Below are positions 26,832-35,842 of a DNA stretch of 64,000 nucleotides, in pieces. Position 1 is the first letter of the stretch. Every line of letters starts with the position of its first letter. A program made the position numbers and the translations under genes. Under the pieces are notes generated by a model. The model did not search any database, was not told the DNA's origin, and saw only the letters and a program-made list of their open reading frames with translations. Origin of the DNA: Ancylobacter moscoviensis (GTDB lineage: Bacteria; Pseudomonadota; Alphaproteobacteria; Rhizobiales; Xanthobacteraceae). The stretch covers positions 186,001 to 250,000 of the forward strand of contig NZ_VMBP01000002.1 in assembly GCF_007559435.1 (NCBI RefSeq), read 5' to 3'.

Positions 26832-28976
26832 TCATGCCGGCTTCGAATGGAAGAAATCATAGACGGCCCGGGCGGTCGCCGCGTTCACGCCGGGCACGCC
26901 TTCGAGATCGGCGAGCGAGGCGCGCTCGATGGCCTTCAGCGTGCCGAAATGATGCAGCAGCGCCCGCTTGCGGGTCGGGCCGATGCCAGGGATCTCCTGC
27001 AGGCCGCCCTGCGTGATGTCCTTCTTGCGCCGGGCACGGTGGGAGCCGATGGCGAAGCGGTGCGCCTCGTCGCGCAGGCGCTGCACGAAATAGAGCACCG
27101 GGTCGCGCGGCTCCAGCCGGAACGGCTCGCGGCCCTCGACGTAAAAGGTCTCGCGGCCGGCATCGCGGTCGGGTCCCTTGGCGACGCCGACCATCGGCAC
27201 GTCGGTGACACCGAGGGCGGCGAGGGTTTCACGCGTGGCCTTGAGCTGGCCAGGTCCCCCGTCGATGAGCAGGAGGTCCGGCCAGGCGGAGGAGGTGGCG
27301 TCGGGCGCTGCATCGTCAGCTTCCCTCTCCCCGTCGGGGAGAGGTGGCCCGCGAAGCGGGTCGGTGAGGGGGGAGGCGCTCACAAAGTCGGGCACGGGCT
27401 TCCCCTCACCCCAGCCCTCTCCCCCGCGGGGAGAGGGAGTTGCCTCCCCCGGGGGGCGAGGTGAGATGTCCCGCGGTGCTTCCTTCAGCAGTCTCGAGAA
27501 GCGGCGGGTCAGCACCTCCCGCATCATGCCGTAATCGTCGCCTGGCGTGAGGTCGGTCGAGCGGATGTTGAACTTGCGGTACTGGCTCTTGGCGAAGCCT
27601 TCCGGTCCCGCCACGATCATGCCGCCCACGGCGTTGGTGCCCATGATGTGGCTGTTGTCGTAGACCTCGATGCGCTTCGGCGGCGCCGGCAGGTGGAAGG
27701 CGCGGGCGAGCTCCTCCAGCAGGCGCGCCTGGCTGGCGCTTTCGGCGAGCTTGCGGCCGAGCGCCTCGCGCGCGTTCTGCAGCGCGTGCTCGACCAGCTC
27801 GCGCTTCTCGCCGCGCCGGGGCACGGCGATCTCCACCCGGTGGCCGGCGCGGGTCGCCAGCGCTTCCTCCAGCAGTTCGCGCTCGGCGATGTCGTGGCTG
27901 AGCAGGATGAGGCGCGGGCAGGGCTTGTCCTCGTAGAACTGGGCGAGGAAGGCCTCCAGCACCTCCGCCGGGCCCAGCGCCCGGTCGGCGCGCGGGTAGA
28001 GCGCGTGGTTGCCCCAGTTCTGGCCGGTGCGGAAGAAGAACACCTGCACGCAGGTCGCTCCGCCTTCCTGATGGATGGCGAAGACGTCCGCTTCCTCCAC
28101 CGAGCGCGGGTTGATGCCCTGCGTGCCCTGCACGGCGGAAAGCGCGGCGAGGCGGTCGCGCAGGGCGGCGGCGCGCTCGAACTCCAGCTCCTCGGCGGCC
28201 TCTTCCATCTCGTGGGCGAGCTGTTCCTTCACCGCCTTGCTGCGGCCGGAGAGAAAGTCGCGCGCCTCGTTCACCAGCACGGCATAGTCGGTGTGGCTGA
28301 TCTCGCCGGTGCAGGGGCCGGAGCAGCGCTTGATCTGGAACAGCAGGCAGGGGCGGGTGCGCGCCTCGTAGAAGCTGTCGGAGCAGGAGCGCACGAGGAA
28401 GGCCTTCTGCAGCGCGTTGATCGTGCGGTTGACCGCCCAGACCGAGGCGAAGGGGCCGTAATAATCGCCCGGCCGCGAGCGCGCGCCGCGATGCTTGGTG
28501 ATCTGCGGCGAGACGTGGTCGCGGGTGATGAGGATGTAGGGAAACGACTTGTCGTCGCGCAGCAGCACGTTGAAGCGCGGCCGAAGCTGCTTGATGAGGT
28601 TGGCCTCGAGCAGCAGCGCCTCGGTCTCCGTGCCGGTGGAGACGAATTCCATCTCGGCGGTGGCCGCCACCATGCGCATGATGCGCGCGGTCAGCCCCGC
28701 CGGACGGGTATAGGCGACGATGCGGCGCTTGATGCTCTTGGCCTTGCCGACATAGAGCACGCCGCCGTCCGGCCCGATCATGCGGTAGACGCCCGGCCCG
28801 TTCGGTGCGTGCTTGATGGCGCGCTGGATGGCGGCACGGCCCATGGCGACGGAGCCCGGCGCGGGCTCGGCCTCCTCGGCTTCCTCGGGCAGAAGGGCCA
28901 GTTCCTCGTCCACCTCGGCGACATCGTTGTCGTCGGCCTCGATGTCGGGAGCGTCTCGGTTCGGTCGGGCGATCAT
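26832..28976 (-). CDS. uvrC: excinuclease ABC subunit C, with in-frame palindromic repeat insertion
   Basis: Makes the dual incisions of nucleotide excision repair. It is 714 residues, longer than the usual 600-650. An acidic N-terminal extension precedes the GIY-YIG domain ([22 protein letters not shown]). The Cys-rich segment [13 protein letters not shown] and the UVR helix pair ([17 protein letters not shown]) follow. The RNase H-like nuclease domain has [13 protein letters not shown] and LLIDGGPGQ. Helix-hairpin-helix motifs ([13 protein letters not shown]) end it. Residues about 500-558 are encoded by repeat DNA (see 27324-27460) and sit in a loop before LLIDGG. Reading frame is kept, so the protein is probably functional. 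Confidence 0.93.
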   Translation of the reverse strand: MIARPNRDAPDIEADDNDVAEVDEELALLPEEAEEAEPAPGSVAMGRAAIQRAIKHAPNGPGVYRMIGPDGGVLYVGKAKSIKRRIVAYTRPAGLTARIMRMVAATAEMEFVSTGTETEALLLEANLIKQLRPRFNVLLRDDKSFPYILITRDHVSPQITKHRGARSRPGDYYGPFASVWAVNRTINALQKAFLVRSCSDSFYEARTRPCLLFQIKRCSGPCTGEISHTDYAVLVNEARDFLSGRSKAVKEQLAHEMEEAAEELEFERAAALRDRLAALSAVQGTQGINPRSVEEADVFAIHQEGGATCVQVFFFRTGQNWGNHALYPRADRALGPAEVLEAFLAQFYEDKPCPRLILLSHDIAERELLEEALATRAGHRVEIAVPRRGEKRELVEHALQNAREALGRKLAESASQARLLEELARAFHLPAPPKRIEVYDNSHIMGTNAVGGMIVAGPEGFAKSQYRKFNIRSTDLTPGDDYGMMREVLTRRFSRLLKEAPRDISPRPPGEATPSPRGGEGWGEGKPVPDFVSASPLTDPLRGPPLPDGEREADDAAPDATSSAWPDLLLIDGGPGQLKATRETLAALGVTDVPMVGVAKGPDRDAGRETFYVEGREPFRLEPRDPVLYFVQRLRDEAHRFAIGSHRARRKKDITQGGLQEIPGIGPTRKRALLHHFGTLKAIERASLADLEGVPGVNAATARAVYDFFHSKPA
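27324..27460. repeat. palindromic intergenic-type repeat inside uvrC
   Basis: Two near-perfect palindromes lie in the coding sequence. CCTCTCCCCGTCGGGGAGAG at 27324-27344 has 9-bp arms. CCCTCTCCCC-CGC-GGGGAGAGGG at 27415-27437 has 10-bp arms. Between them lies GGCCCGCGAAGCGGG and TTCCCCTCACCCCAGCC. A CCCCCGGGGG core follows at about 27446-27455. This is the style of the common intergenic palindromic repeats of Hyphomicrobiales. Here it is translated in frame as Pro/Gly/Glu-rich residues of UvrC. Confidence 0.85.
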
Positions 28977-29094
28977 GCCCCCTAGATACGGATTCCCGGC
29001 CGCTGCGAACAGGGGCGGGCTTACAGGGAACGGCCGCCATGCTAGAACGCCGGTAAATTTTGCGGGTCGCAGACCGCGCGGGGGAGGCGCCGTC

Positions 29095-29922
29095 GTGCTC
29101 GGATCACTGAAGACGGGCGCCGCCGCGCGCCTGCCGCGGCTGTTTGCGCTGGCCAGCATTCCGGCGGACTGGCTCGCCGCCTCCAATCCGGCGAGCGAGC
29201 TCAACCTGCTGCCGCTGCTGGTCGGGCGCGGGGACTTCGCCTGCGACATCGGCGCCAATCGCGGGCTCTTCACCTACTGGCTGCTGCGCCTCGGCGTCCG
29301 GGTGGCGGCCTTCGAGCCGAACCCAGAGATGGTGCGCGTGCTCGGCTACCGCTTCCGGCGGGCGGTGGCGGACGGGCGGCTGAGGCTGTCGGCCTGCGCG
29401 CTGAGCGACGGCGATGGCGAGGCGGTGCTGCACATTCCGCACAATCAGGCGGCGCTCGCCACGCTGGATGGCGGGCTCGCCCATGATGGCGGCGTGACGC
29501 AGGACGTCGCCGTGCCGCGCCGCCGGCTCGACGACTGTCTCGACGGTCCGGTCGACTTCATCAAGCTCGACGTCGAAGGGCACGAGGCGCGGGTGCTGGA
29601 AGGCGCGCAGCGCGTGCTCGCGACGTCCCGGCCGACGCTGCTGGTCGAGGCGGAGGAGCGCCACCGGGCCGGCGCGCTTGCCTCGGTGCGCGCATTGCTG
29701 GCGCCGCACGGCTATGCCGGCTTCTTCGCGCAGGCGGACGGGATGCATCCGGTCGAGACTTTCGACCCGTCCGTGCATCAGCGTCTCGACGCCCTGAACG
29801 AGGACGGTTCGGGCGCCCGCGCGCCCTATGTCTATGTGAACAATTTCGTCTTCACGGTGCGGCCCGAGGTGAACGCGCGGCTCGCCGGCTGGCGGCCCGG
29901 CCGGACCCTGCTGCGCGGCTGA
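29095..29922 (+). CDS. FkbM-family SAM-dependent methyltransferase
   Basis: A 275-residue methyltransferase from a GTG at 29095 with GGGGGAGG 8 bases upstream. The SAM loop is [20 protein letters not shown], then [14 protein letters not shown]. The FkbM domain hallmark [19 protein letters not shown] follows near residue 160, then [11 protein letters not shown]. Family members methylate sugar hydroxyls of polysaccharides or secondary metabolites. No glycosyltransferase genes are adjacent, so the substrate is unknown. An upstream ATG at 28813 lies inside uvrC on the other strand and is unlikely. Confidence 0.85.
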   Translation: MLGSLKTGAAARLPRLFALASIPADWLAASNPASELNLLPLLVGRGDFACDIGANRGLFTYWLLRLGVRVAAFEPNPEMVRVLGYRFRRAVADGRLRLSACALSDGDGEAVLHIPHNQAALATLDGGLAHDGGVTQDVAVPRRRLDDCLDGPVDFIKLDVEGHEARVLEGAQRVLATSRPTLLVEAEERHRAGALASVRALLAPHGYAGFFAQADGMHPVETFDPSVHQRLDALNEDGSGARAPYVYVNNFVFTVRPEVNARLAGWRPGRTLLRG

Positions 29923-30030
29923 GGCCGCTTCCCTCCCGCCTGCCGAAAGGTGACGCCGCGCATGGCGGGAGACAGGCATGCGCACCGGCCCGGTGCGCGC
30001 GCGGACGAACGGCGCTATTGGAGGGTGGCC

Positions 30031-30969
30031 ATGTCCAACGCCGCCGATGTCGCTCCACGTCCCGCCCTTCCCCTGACCGGCTACGCGCTCGGCGCCGCGG
30101 GGGCGATCCTGTTCGCCTCCAAGGGCATCATCATCAAGCTCGCCTATGCGGAGGGGATCGATCCCGAGACGCTGCTGGCGCTGCGCATGGCGCTGTCGCT
30201 GCCCTTCTATCTCGTCATCGGCGGGCTGGCGCTCGTGCGCATGCGCGCGAAGGGAGAGGCGTTGCCGGCGGCGAAGGTGGTGGCGCAGTCGGTGTTCGTC
30301 GGCGCGCTGGGCTACTGGTTCTCCAGCTATGCGGACTTCCTCGGGCTGCAATACATCTCCGCCTCGTTCGAGCGGCTGATCCTCTACACCTATCCGTTGT
30401 TCGTGGTGCTGTTCGGCGCGCTGCTGTTCGGCCAGCCGATCCGCATGAAGGCGCTGTGGGCCTTCGCGGTGGCCTATGGCGGGCTGGCGCTGATCTTCGC
30501 CGAGCATTTCTCGACCGACAGCGGGCCCACGGTGAACGGCACGTTCTTCGTCGGCCTGGCGGCGATCAGCTTCGCGCTCTACCAGCTCATGGCCCGCCAG
30601 TTGCTGAAGAACATCGGCTCGGCGCTGTTCACCTGCATCGCCATGATCTCCGCCTCGCTCGTCTCGCTGGCGCAGTTCGTGATGGTGCGGCCGCTGGAGG
30701 CGCTGCACGTCTCGTCGCATGGCTTCGCGCTGGCGGTGATGATCGCCATCGGCGCCACGGTGCTGCCGAGCTTCTTCATGAACGCCGCGCTGAAGCGCAT
30801 CTCGGCGCAGGCGAATTCCATGATCAGCACGGTGAGCCCGGTGGCGACGATGGTGCTCGCCGCGCTTGTCCTGGGCGAGAGCGCGAGCCCGACCGAGCTT
30901 GCCGGCGCCGCGCTGGTGATGGTCAGCATCGGCTGGTTCACCTTCAGCGACAGCCGGCGGCGCGGCTAG
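30031..30969 (+). CDS. EamA-family (DMT superfamily) transporter
   Basis: A 312-residue protein with ten membrane helices in two EamA repeats. The first repeat runs from TGYALGAAGAILFASKGIII to ALIFAEHF, and the second from FFVGLAAISFALYQLMAR to LVMVSIGWFTF. These are drug/metabolite exporters; the substrate is unknown. The ATG at 30031 has GGAGGGTGGCC directly upstream. The stop overlaps the convergent SDR gene by 4 bases. Confidence 0.87.
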   Translation: MSNAADVAPRPALPLTGYALGAAGAILFASKGIIIKLAYAEGIDPETLLALRMALSLPFYLVIGGLALVRMRAKGEALPAAKVVAQSVFVGALGYWFSSYADFLGLQYISASFERLILYTYPLFVVLFGALLFGQPIRMKALWAFAVAYGGLALIFAEHFSTDSGPTVNGTFFVGLAAISFALYQLMARQLLKNIGSALFTCIAMISASLVSLAQFVMVRPLEALHVSSHGFALAVMIAIGATVLPSFFMNAALKRISAQANSMISTVSPVATMVLAALVLGESASPTELAGAALVMVSIGWFTFSDSRRRG

Positions 30970-31805
30970 TCCGCCTCGATATCCGGCGTCCGCCAGGCGA
31001 GATGCTGGCCGCCGTCGACGGCGATCATCTGTCCGGTGATGCTCGGCGTGCGCGCGAGGAAGAAGACGGCCTCGGCGATCTCCTCCGGCGTGGGGCCGCG
31101 CCCCAGCAGGACCGAGGAAGACTGGCGCGCGAAGTCGCCCGGCCTCTGCCGCGCATTGGCGAGCGTCGGGCCGGGGCCGACGCCGTTAACCCGCACCCGT
31201 GGCGCCAGCGACTGGGCGAGCATGCGCGTCGCTGTCCACAGCGCGGACTTGGTGAGGCTGTAGGAGAAGCAGGCCGGGGCCGGCTTCAGCACGCGCTGGT
31301 CGATGATGTTGACCACCGAGCCATGGGCGCCCTCCACCAGCTGCTCGGCGAAGGCTTCGGCGAGGAAGACCGGCGCGCGCAGATTGACGGCGAAATGCCG
31401 GTCCCACAGATCCGGCTCCAGATCGCCGACGGCGTCGTTGTGAAACTCCGACGCATTGTTCACGAGCAGGTCGAGCGGCCCGAGCGCCGCGACGGCCGCC
31501 GGGACAACGCCCTGCACGGCGTCGGCATCGGCAAGCTCGGCCGGGATGATGGCCGCCCGCGCGCCAAGCGCCTCCGCCGCCGAGCGGGTGGCCTCCGCCT
31601 CGGGGCCGGGGCGGCGCACATGAATGGCGACGTCATGGCCTTCCGCCGCGAGGCGCAGCGTGATGGCGCGGCCGATGCGCACCGCGCCTCCGGTGACGAG
31701 GGCGACGGGGCGGCGGGCGGAGCCCGATGCCGGGGCGGACGAAGCGGGGGAGGGGGCGTTGCCGTTCATGCCGTCTTCATGCGCCGCGAAGGCGAGGTCG
31801 TCCAT
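30966..31805 (-). CDS. SDR-family oxidoreductase, FolM/pteridine-reductase-like
   Basis: A 279-residue short-chain dehydrogenase. The NADP loop is VTGGAVRIGRAITLRLA. NNASEFHNDAVGDLE and the catalytic FSYSLTKSALWTAT (Tyr and Lys spaced by three) follow. The end FLARTPSITGQMIAVDGGQHLAW is shared with dihydromonapterin/pteridine reductases, which reduce pterins. The first 30 residues are a low-complexity extension, and the ATG at 31769 is an alternative start. Substrate assignment is a family-level guess. Confidence 0.8.
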   Translation of the reverse strand: MDDLAFAAHEDGMNGNAPSPASSAPASGSARRPVALVTGGAVRIGRAITLRLAAEGHDVAIHVRRPGPEAEATRSAAEALGARAAIIPAELADADAVQGVVPAAVAALGPLDLLVNNASEFHNDAVGDLEPDLWDRHFAVNLRAPVFLAEAFAEQLVEGAHGSVVNIIDQRVLKPAPACFSYSLTKSALWTATRMLAQSLAPRVRVNGVGPGPTLANARQRPGDFARQSSSVLLGRGPTPEEIAEAVFFLARTPSITGQMIAVDGGQHLAWRTPDIEAD

Positions 31806-32151
31806 CTCCGCAGCCGTGATATGCGCGGAAGGCGGTACGCAGGGACGGCCAAGGGGGATGCCGGTTCGCCTCTTCCTGCGAACAGGATACCGGTCCTTAA
31901 CGGACTATTCACCAAAAAACTCTGAATTGGCGAGAAATGTCAATGTCGATATCGAGCGTTGCCGCGCTTTAGGGCGTCCGATGAAACGTATTAACGCATA
32001 CAGAACACGGTAAACCGTCCTTTAAGCATAATACATCCTTTCCAGAACGCCTAAGATTCCGCTCATACATTTATGGGAGCGTCACCCTTATCACGGGCGA
32101 GGAAAGCGCCTGCGCGCCATGCGCCGCCCGGACGTGATTTAGGAGACGACT
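31806..32151. promoter_or_regulatory. 346-base AT-richer divergent promoter region
   Basis: This region separates the leftward SDR gene from the rightward outer-membrane protein gene. From about 31895 to 32060 it is clearly richer in A/T than its surroundings, with runs such as ACCAAAAAACTCTGAATTGG and CCTTTAAGCATAATACATCC. That fits a promoter for the highly expressed porin-like gene. The porin leader ends in TTAGGAGACGACT before its ATG. I see no ORF. Confidence 0.6.
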
Positions 32152-32766
32152 ATGAAGAAGAACATCCTTGCGGGCCTTGGCATGGCTGCCCTGCTGGCCG
32201 CGCCGGCCGCCGCCGCCGACCTCGGATACCGCGCGCCTGCCGCTCCCGCCGCCTATGCGCCCGCGCCGGTCTTCACCTGGACCGGTTTCTACATCGGCGC
32301 CAATGCCGGTTACGGCTGGGGCGAGGCGGACTTCTCGCCGGACATTGACGGCTTCATCGGCGGCCTGCAGGCCGGCTACAACTGGCAGGGCGCCGGTCCG
32401 CTGGTGCTCGGCGTCGAGACCGACATCCAGTACGCCGACGTGTCGAGCTCGGTGTTCACGCTCGACTATTTCGGCACGCTGCGCGCGCGCCTCGGCTTCG
32501 CCGTCGACCAGTTCCTGCTCTACGGCACCGGCGGTCTCGCCTATGGCCGCGGCACCTACGAGGTCATCGGCCTGTCCAACGACAAGAACCACATTGGCTG
32601 GACGGTCGGCGCCGGTGCCGAATACGCCATCGACAACAACTGGAGCGTGAAGGGCGAGTATCTCTATGTCGACCTCGGCGAAGAGAACTACGCGACCTTC
32701 GGCGGCCGTCGCGACGTGGGCATGACCACCAACATCGTCCGCGCGGGCGTCAACTACCGCTTCTGA
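32152..32766 (+). CDS. Omp25/Omp31-like outer-membrane beta-barrel protein, copy 1
   Basis: A 204-residue porin-like protein. A Sec signal peptide ends at PAAAADL (about residue 23). A Pro/Ala-rich linker follows (APAAPAAYAPAP). An eight-stranded barrel then starts at VFTWTGFYIGANAGYGWG and ends in NIVRAGVNYRF, with the C-terminal Phe used for BAM recognition. Glycine/aromatic alternation is clear throughout. It has a close paralogue at 33178-33822. The family gives Brucella Omp25/Omp31 and rhizobial RopB; a structural, membrane-stabilising role is likely. Confidence 0.9.
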   Translation: MKKNILAGLGMAALLAAPAAAADLGYRAPAAPAAYAPAPVFTWTGFYIGANAGYGWGEADFSPDIDGFIGGLQAGYNWQGAGPLVLGVETDIQYADVSSSVFTLDYFGTLRARLGFAVDQFLLYGTGGLAYGRGTYEVIGLSNDKNHIGWTVGAGAEYAIDNNWSVKGEYLYVDLGEENYATFGGRRDVGMTTNIVRAGVNYRF

Positions 32767-33177
32767 GCCTTGCGAAGCGGACCGGAAGCCTGTTCCGACC
32801 CGCTTCCTCCTTTCTGCGGCTTGCCCGGCCGCGTCCGTCCCGCGAGGGGAACGGGCGCGGCCGGTTGCATTCCGGTGCTGGCGTAAGGGAAGTCGAACCG
32901 GATTTTGTGACCTTTGCGCCACAGCATTCGCGGATGTGTTTTCGATCGTGGCGAAATTGGTGCGTAGTACACGGATCCGTGAACGACGCGATTACCTCCA
33001 TGGAGCAAGGATTCGCGGGCGTTTGCGCGGGGAGCGGGTAATCATCGCGGTGGTGTGTGGAGGCGAATTGTGACGAATACGCCCCATTCCGGCCCTCGAC
33101 ATGCCCATGTGGCACTCTACTTCACCCTGCGAACTGAGTTGCGTTCCTGTTCGCAGGTTCTTTCGGAGAGTACCCTT
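32767..33177 (+). promoter_or_regulatory. 411-base spacer between the two Omp25-like genes
   Basis: Besides the terminator at 32774-32810, a second long hairpin lies at 32825-32864 (CCGGCCGCGTCCGTCCC / GGGGAACGGGCGCGGCCGG with a short loop). The remaining 300 bases hold no ORF and presumably carry the promoter of the second gene. The leader just upstream of 33178 reads TTTCGGAGAGTACCCTT, with GGAGAG as ribosome binding site. Confidence 0.55.
32774..32810 (+). terminator. terminator of first Omp25-like gene
   Basis: A nested stem GAAGCGG-AC-CGGAA / TTCCG-AC-CCGCTTC with a GCCTG loop, 8 bases after the stop codon, followed by CTCCTTTCT. Confidence 0.7.
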
Positions 33178-33822
33178 ATGAAGAAGATCATCAGCTCGGG
33201 CGTCGCCGCTGTCGCCCTCCTGGCCGCGGTCCCGGCTTTCGCCGCCGACATCGCGCAGCCTTATCCGACGAAGGCCCCGCCGGTGATCGCCGAGCCGGTC
33301 TTCACCTGGACGGGCTTTTATCTCGGTGCCAACGCCGGTTACGCTTGGGGTTCCGGCGAAGCGGGCGCCGACGTGCTCGGCCTGGATCCGGATGGGTTCC
33401 TCGGTGGTGGCCAGATCGGCGTGAACTACCAGTTCGACAACAACGTCGTTCTGGGCGCCGAGGCTGACTTCCAGGGCTCGGACATCAAGGACGAGCGCTT
33501 CGGCTATTCGTCCAAGATGGACTATTTCGGCACCGTGCGCGCCCGTCTCGGCTACGCCTTCGGCAACGTGCTGCCTTACGTGACCGGCGGTCTCGCCTGG
33601 GGTCACAACGAGGTCAAGGACTCCGTGCTGGGCCTCACCTCCGACAAGACGGCGGTGGGCTGGACGGTCGGCGGCGGCGTCGAGTACGCCTTCACCAACA
33701 ACTGGACCGTCAAGGCCGAGTACCTCTACATGGATCTCGGCGAGGACTACTACAACAGCATCGGCGACAAGAGCGGCCTCACCGCGAACGTCGTCCGCGC
33801 CGGTATCAACTACAAGTTCTGA
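33178..33822 (+). CDS. Omp25/Omp31-like outer-membrane beta-barrel protein, copy 2
   Basis: A 214-residue paralogue of the gene at 32152. The signal peptide ends at VPAFAADI. The linker PYPTKAPPVIAEP leads to VFTWTGFYLGANAGYAWG, nearly identical to the other copy at the barrel start. The end NVVRAGINYKF is the barrel C-terminus. The middle, with DGFLGGGQIGVNYQFDNN and KMDYFGTVRARLGY, is typical. The separate promoter region and own terminator indicate independent expression. The duplication may allow condition-specific surface coats. Confidence 0.9.
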   Translation: MKKIISSGVAAVALLAAVPAFAADIAQPYPTKAPPVIAEPVFTWTGFYLGANAGYAWGSGEAGADVLGLDPDGFLGGGQIGVNYQFDNNVVLGAEADFQGSDIKDERFGYSSKMDYFGTVRARLGYAFGNVLPYVTGGLAWGHNEVKDSVLGLTSDKTAVGWTVGGGVEYAFTNNWTVKAEYLYMDLGEDYYNSIGDKSGLTANVVRAGINYKF

Positions 33823-33852
33823 TGCCTGCCTGAACGGTTCCCGTGCCTGGAC

Positions 33853-33890
33853 AAGGGCTCCGATCCATGTGGTCGGGGCCCTTTTTCTTT
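33853..33890 (+). terminator. terminator of second Omp25-like gene
   Basis: An AAGGGC...CCGA / TCGG...GGCCCTT stem around TCCATGTGG is followed by TTTCTTT, 31 bases after the stop. Confidence 0.8.
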
Positions 33891-33934
33891 GGCTTGATCG
33901 CCGCCGCCGTTCCGCCGCGCCGCCGCCCGGACGT

Positions 33935-34543
33935 TCAGCCCTGCGGGCGGGTTGCCTCGAAAGCAGGCACGCGCGCCGCAAAGCCGTCCAGCCATTCGAC
34001 GAGCGCGGGGTGGTCGGTCCGCCAGCTTCCGGCGAAGCGCAGGTCGAGATAGCCGAGCGCGCAGGCCAGCGCGATCTCGCCGACATGCGCCGCGCCGGTG
34101 ACGCCGCCGGCCGGCGGGGGCGAAGCCTCGAAGGCGGCAAGCCCGCGCGCGACCTTGCCCGCCTGATTGTCGATCCAGGTGGCGCTGCGCCCTTCTTCCG
34201 GCCGGAACCGGGCCTCGTAGACCTGCAGCAGGGCGGCATCCATGATGCCGTCGGCCAGGGCCTGCATCGTCAGCGCGGCAAAGCGCGGCTCCACGCCGGC
34301 GGGAATGATGATCCCGCCGCCGGCAATCGTGTCGAGATAGTCGAGGATGACGCGGGAATCGTAGATCGGGCCGCCTTCCTCGCGCAGCAGCACGGGGATC
34401 TTCCCGAGAGGATTCTGTTCGCGCAGCGTATCGGCCGGGTTGCTGGTATCGGCCGGCACGACATCGAGATGCACGCCGCACAGAACGGCGCCGATCTTGA
34501 CCTTGCGACCGAAGGGGGAGGCGGGGGAAGAACGCAGCTTCAT
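33935..34543 (-). CDS. glutathione S-transferase family protein
   Basis: A 202-residue GST. The N-terminal thioredoxin fold begins LRSSPASPFGRKVKIGAVL with the active-site Ser in the SP-S-PFGRKV turn. It contains NPLGKIPVLLREEGGPIYDSRVILDYLD, whose KIPVL and DSR segments bind glutathione. The helical C-domain holds VGEIALACALGYLDLRF. The start at 34543 begins the fold directly. Substrate and role (detoxification or stress) are not apparent. Confidence 0.87.
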   Translation of the reverse strand: MKLRSSPASPFGRKVKIGAVLCGVHLDVVPADTSNPADTLREQNPLGKIPVLLREEGGPIYDSRVILDYLDTIAGGGIIIPAGVEPRFAALTMQALADGIMDAALLQVYEARFRPEEGRSATWIDNQAGKVARGLAAFEASPPPAGGVTGAAHVGEIALACALGYLDLRFAGSWRTDHPALVEWLDGFAARVPAFEATRPQG

Positions 34544-34643
34544 CGCGGCACGAGACCTTCTGGGGCGATATCGCCCCGCCGGCATTCGTGCCCGCGACGG
34601 CCCGCCCGGCCGGGACGGAGCGCCCGGCTTCGCGGCAGGCTTA

Positions 34644-34859
34644 TCAGTCGGCCGGCTGGAGGTCGATGGCCTTGGGGCCCTTGCCGCGCTTGTCCGGCTC
34701 GACCTCGAAGCTCACCCGCTGGCCCTCGGCGAGCGTGCCGAGCCCCGAGCGGGTAACCGCCGAGACATGCACGAACACGTCGCGCCCGCCGTCATCGGGG
34801 CGAATGAAGCCGTAACCCTTCTCGGTGTTGAAGAACTTGACGGTACCGGTCGTTGCCAT
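34644..34859 (-). CDS. cold-shock-domain protein (CspA family)
   Basis: A 71-residue single cold-shock domain that binds single-stranded RNA/DNA. RNP1 is KGYGFIRP and RNP2 is [22 protein letters not shown] is the classical start. The C-terminus [12 protein letters not shown] is standard. Whether it is cold-induced cannot be told; the 100 bases upstream show no clear cold-box. Confidence 0.95.
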   Translation of the reverse strand: MATTGTVKFFNTEKGYGFIRPDDGGRDVFVHVSAVTRSGLGTLAEGQRVSFEVEPDKRGKGPKAIDLQPAD

Positions 34860-34959
34860 ACGCCTGCTCCTTACCCTCGGATGGCCGCACCATCCGCCGG
34901 TTCCTTCGCTGGCGATTGTAAAGCAAGACCGATGCCGGATGATGACGGCGGGCGCCGTT

Positions 34960-35835
34960 TCAGCGTTCCGGCGTGAGCCAGCCGACCCGCACCCGCCCGG
35001 TGCCGTCGGTGGAAAGCGCGGGCGCGAGCGCGCCGAGGATGGTCCGCAGTTCCTCGGCGAGGGTGAAGGGCGGGTTCACCACGATCATGCCGCAGCCGCT
35101 CATCGTGTCGGCCTGGCGCACCGTGCGCAGGTCGAACTGGATGCTGAGCGTCTTGGGAATGCCGGCCCGCTCGATGTCCCGACGGAAGGCATCGACGGCG
35201 CGCACATCCTTGATCGGGTACCAGAGCGCGAAGATGCCGGTGGACCAACGCCGGTGCGCCTCGATGAGGCCCTGCGCCATCCGGTGGAACTCGCCCGCCT
35301 CCTCGAAGGGCGGGTCGACCAGCACAAGGCCGCGCCGCTCCCTGGGCGGCAGATAGGCATGCAACGCCTGCCAGGCGTCCGTCGGCAGCACCTTGGCGCG
35401 GCCGTCGCGGCCGACCGACTCGGTGAGCGCCGCCCGCACGCCGGGCTGCGTCTCGCAGAACAGCAGCCGGTCCTGCGGGCGGGTCAGCGCCTGCGCGATC
35501 AACGGCGAGCCCGGATAGTGGCGCAGATCGCGCGCGAGCGCCTCGTCGTCGGCCGCCGCCGGATTGACCGCGCGCACGGCATCGAGCCAGGGACCGAGCA
35601 GGTCGCGGATCGCCGGCGCGAGGGGCGCCCGCAGCACCGCGCCGATACCGCCTTCCCACTCCCCGGTGCGCCGGGCCTCGTCGCCGGTGAGGTCGTAGAG
35701 CCCCGCCCCGGCATGGGTGTCGATGACGCGGAACGCGGCATCCTTGCGTCCGAGATAGGCAAGGACGCGCGCCAGCACGACATGCTTGACGACATCGGCG
35801 AAATTGCCGGCATGGAAGGCGTGGCGGTAGTTCAT
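34960..35835 (-). CDS. rlmJ: 23S rRNA (adenine-2030 N6)-methyltransferase RlmJ
   Basis: A 291-residue class I methyltransferase (DUF519) that modifies A2030 of 23S rRNA. The signature start [20 protein letters not shown] is diagnostic. [11 protein letters not shown] is the SAM loop. The catalytic N6-adenine motif is [10 protein letters not shown] (DPPY/F type), and [16 protein letters not shown] is the late conserved block. Length is typical. It is divergent from nothing and downstream of an RNase T2 gene's stop. Confidence 0.93.
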   Translation of the reverse strand: MNYRHAFHAGNFADVVKHVVLARVLAYLGRKDAAFRVIDTHAGAGLYDLTGDEARRTGEWEGGIGAVLRAPLAPAIRDLLGPWLDAVRAVNPAAADDEALARDLRHYPGSPLIAQALTRPQDRLLFCETQPGVRAALTESVGRDGRAKVLPTDAWQALHAYLPPRERRGLVLVDPPFEEAGEFHRMAQGLIEAHRRWSTGIFALWYPIKDVRAVDAFRRDIERAGIPKTLSIQFDLRTVRQADTMSGCGMIVVNPPFTLAEELRTILGALAPALSTDGTGRVRVGWLTPER

Positions 35836-35842
35836 GGCGGCT

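Noticed and set aside
28813-29094. N-terminal extension of the FkbM methyltransferase into uvrC.
   Set aside because: It would overlap uvrC coding DNA on the other strand, and the residues show no homology to the family; the GTG at 29095 has a good ribosome binding site.
34860-34959. A cold-shock thermosensor leader for cspA.
   Set aside because: The leader is short and no conserved cold box is visible.
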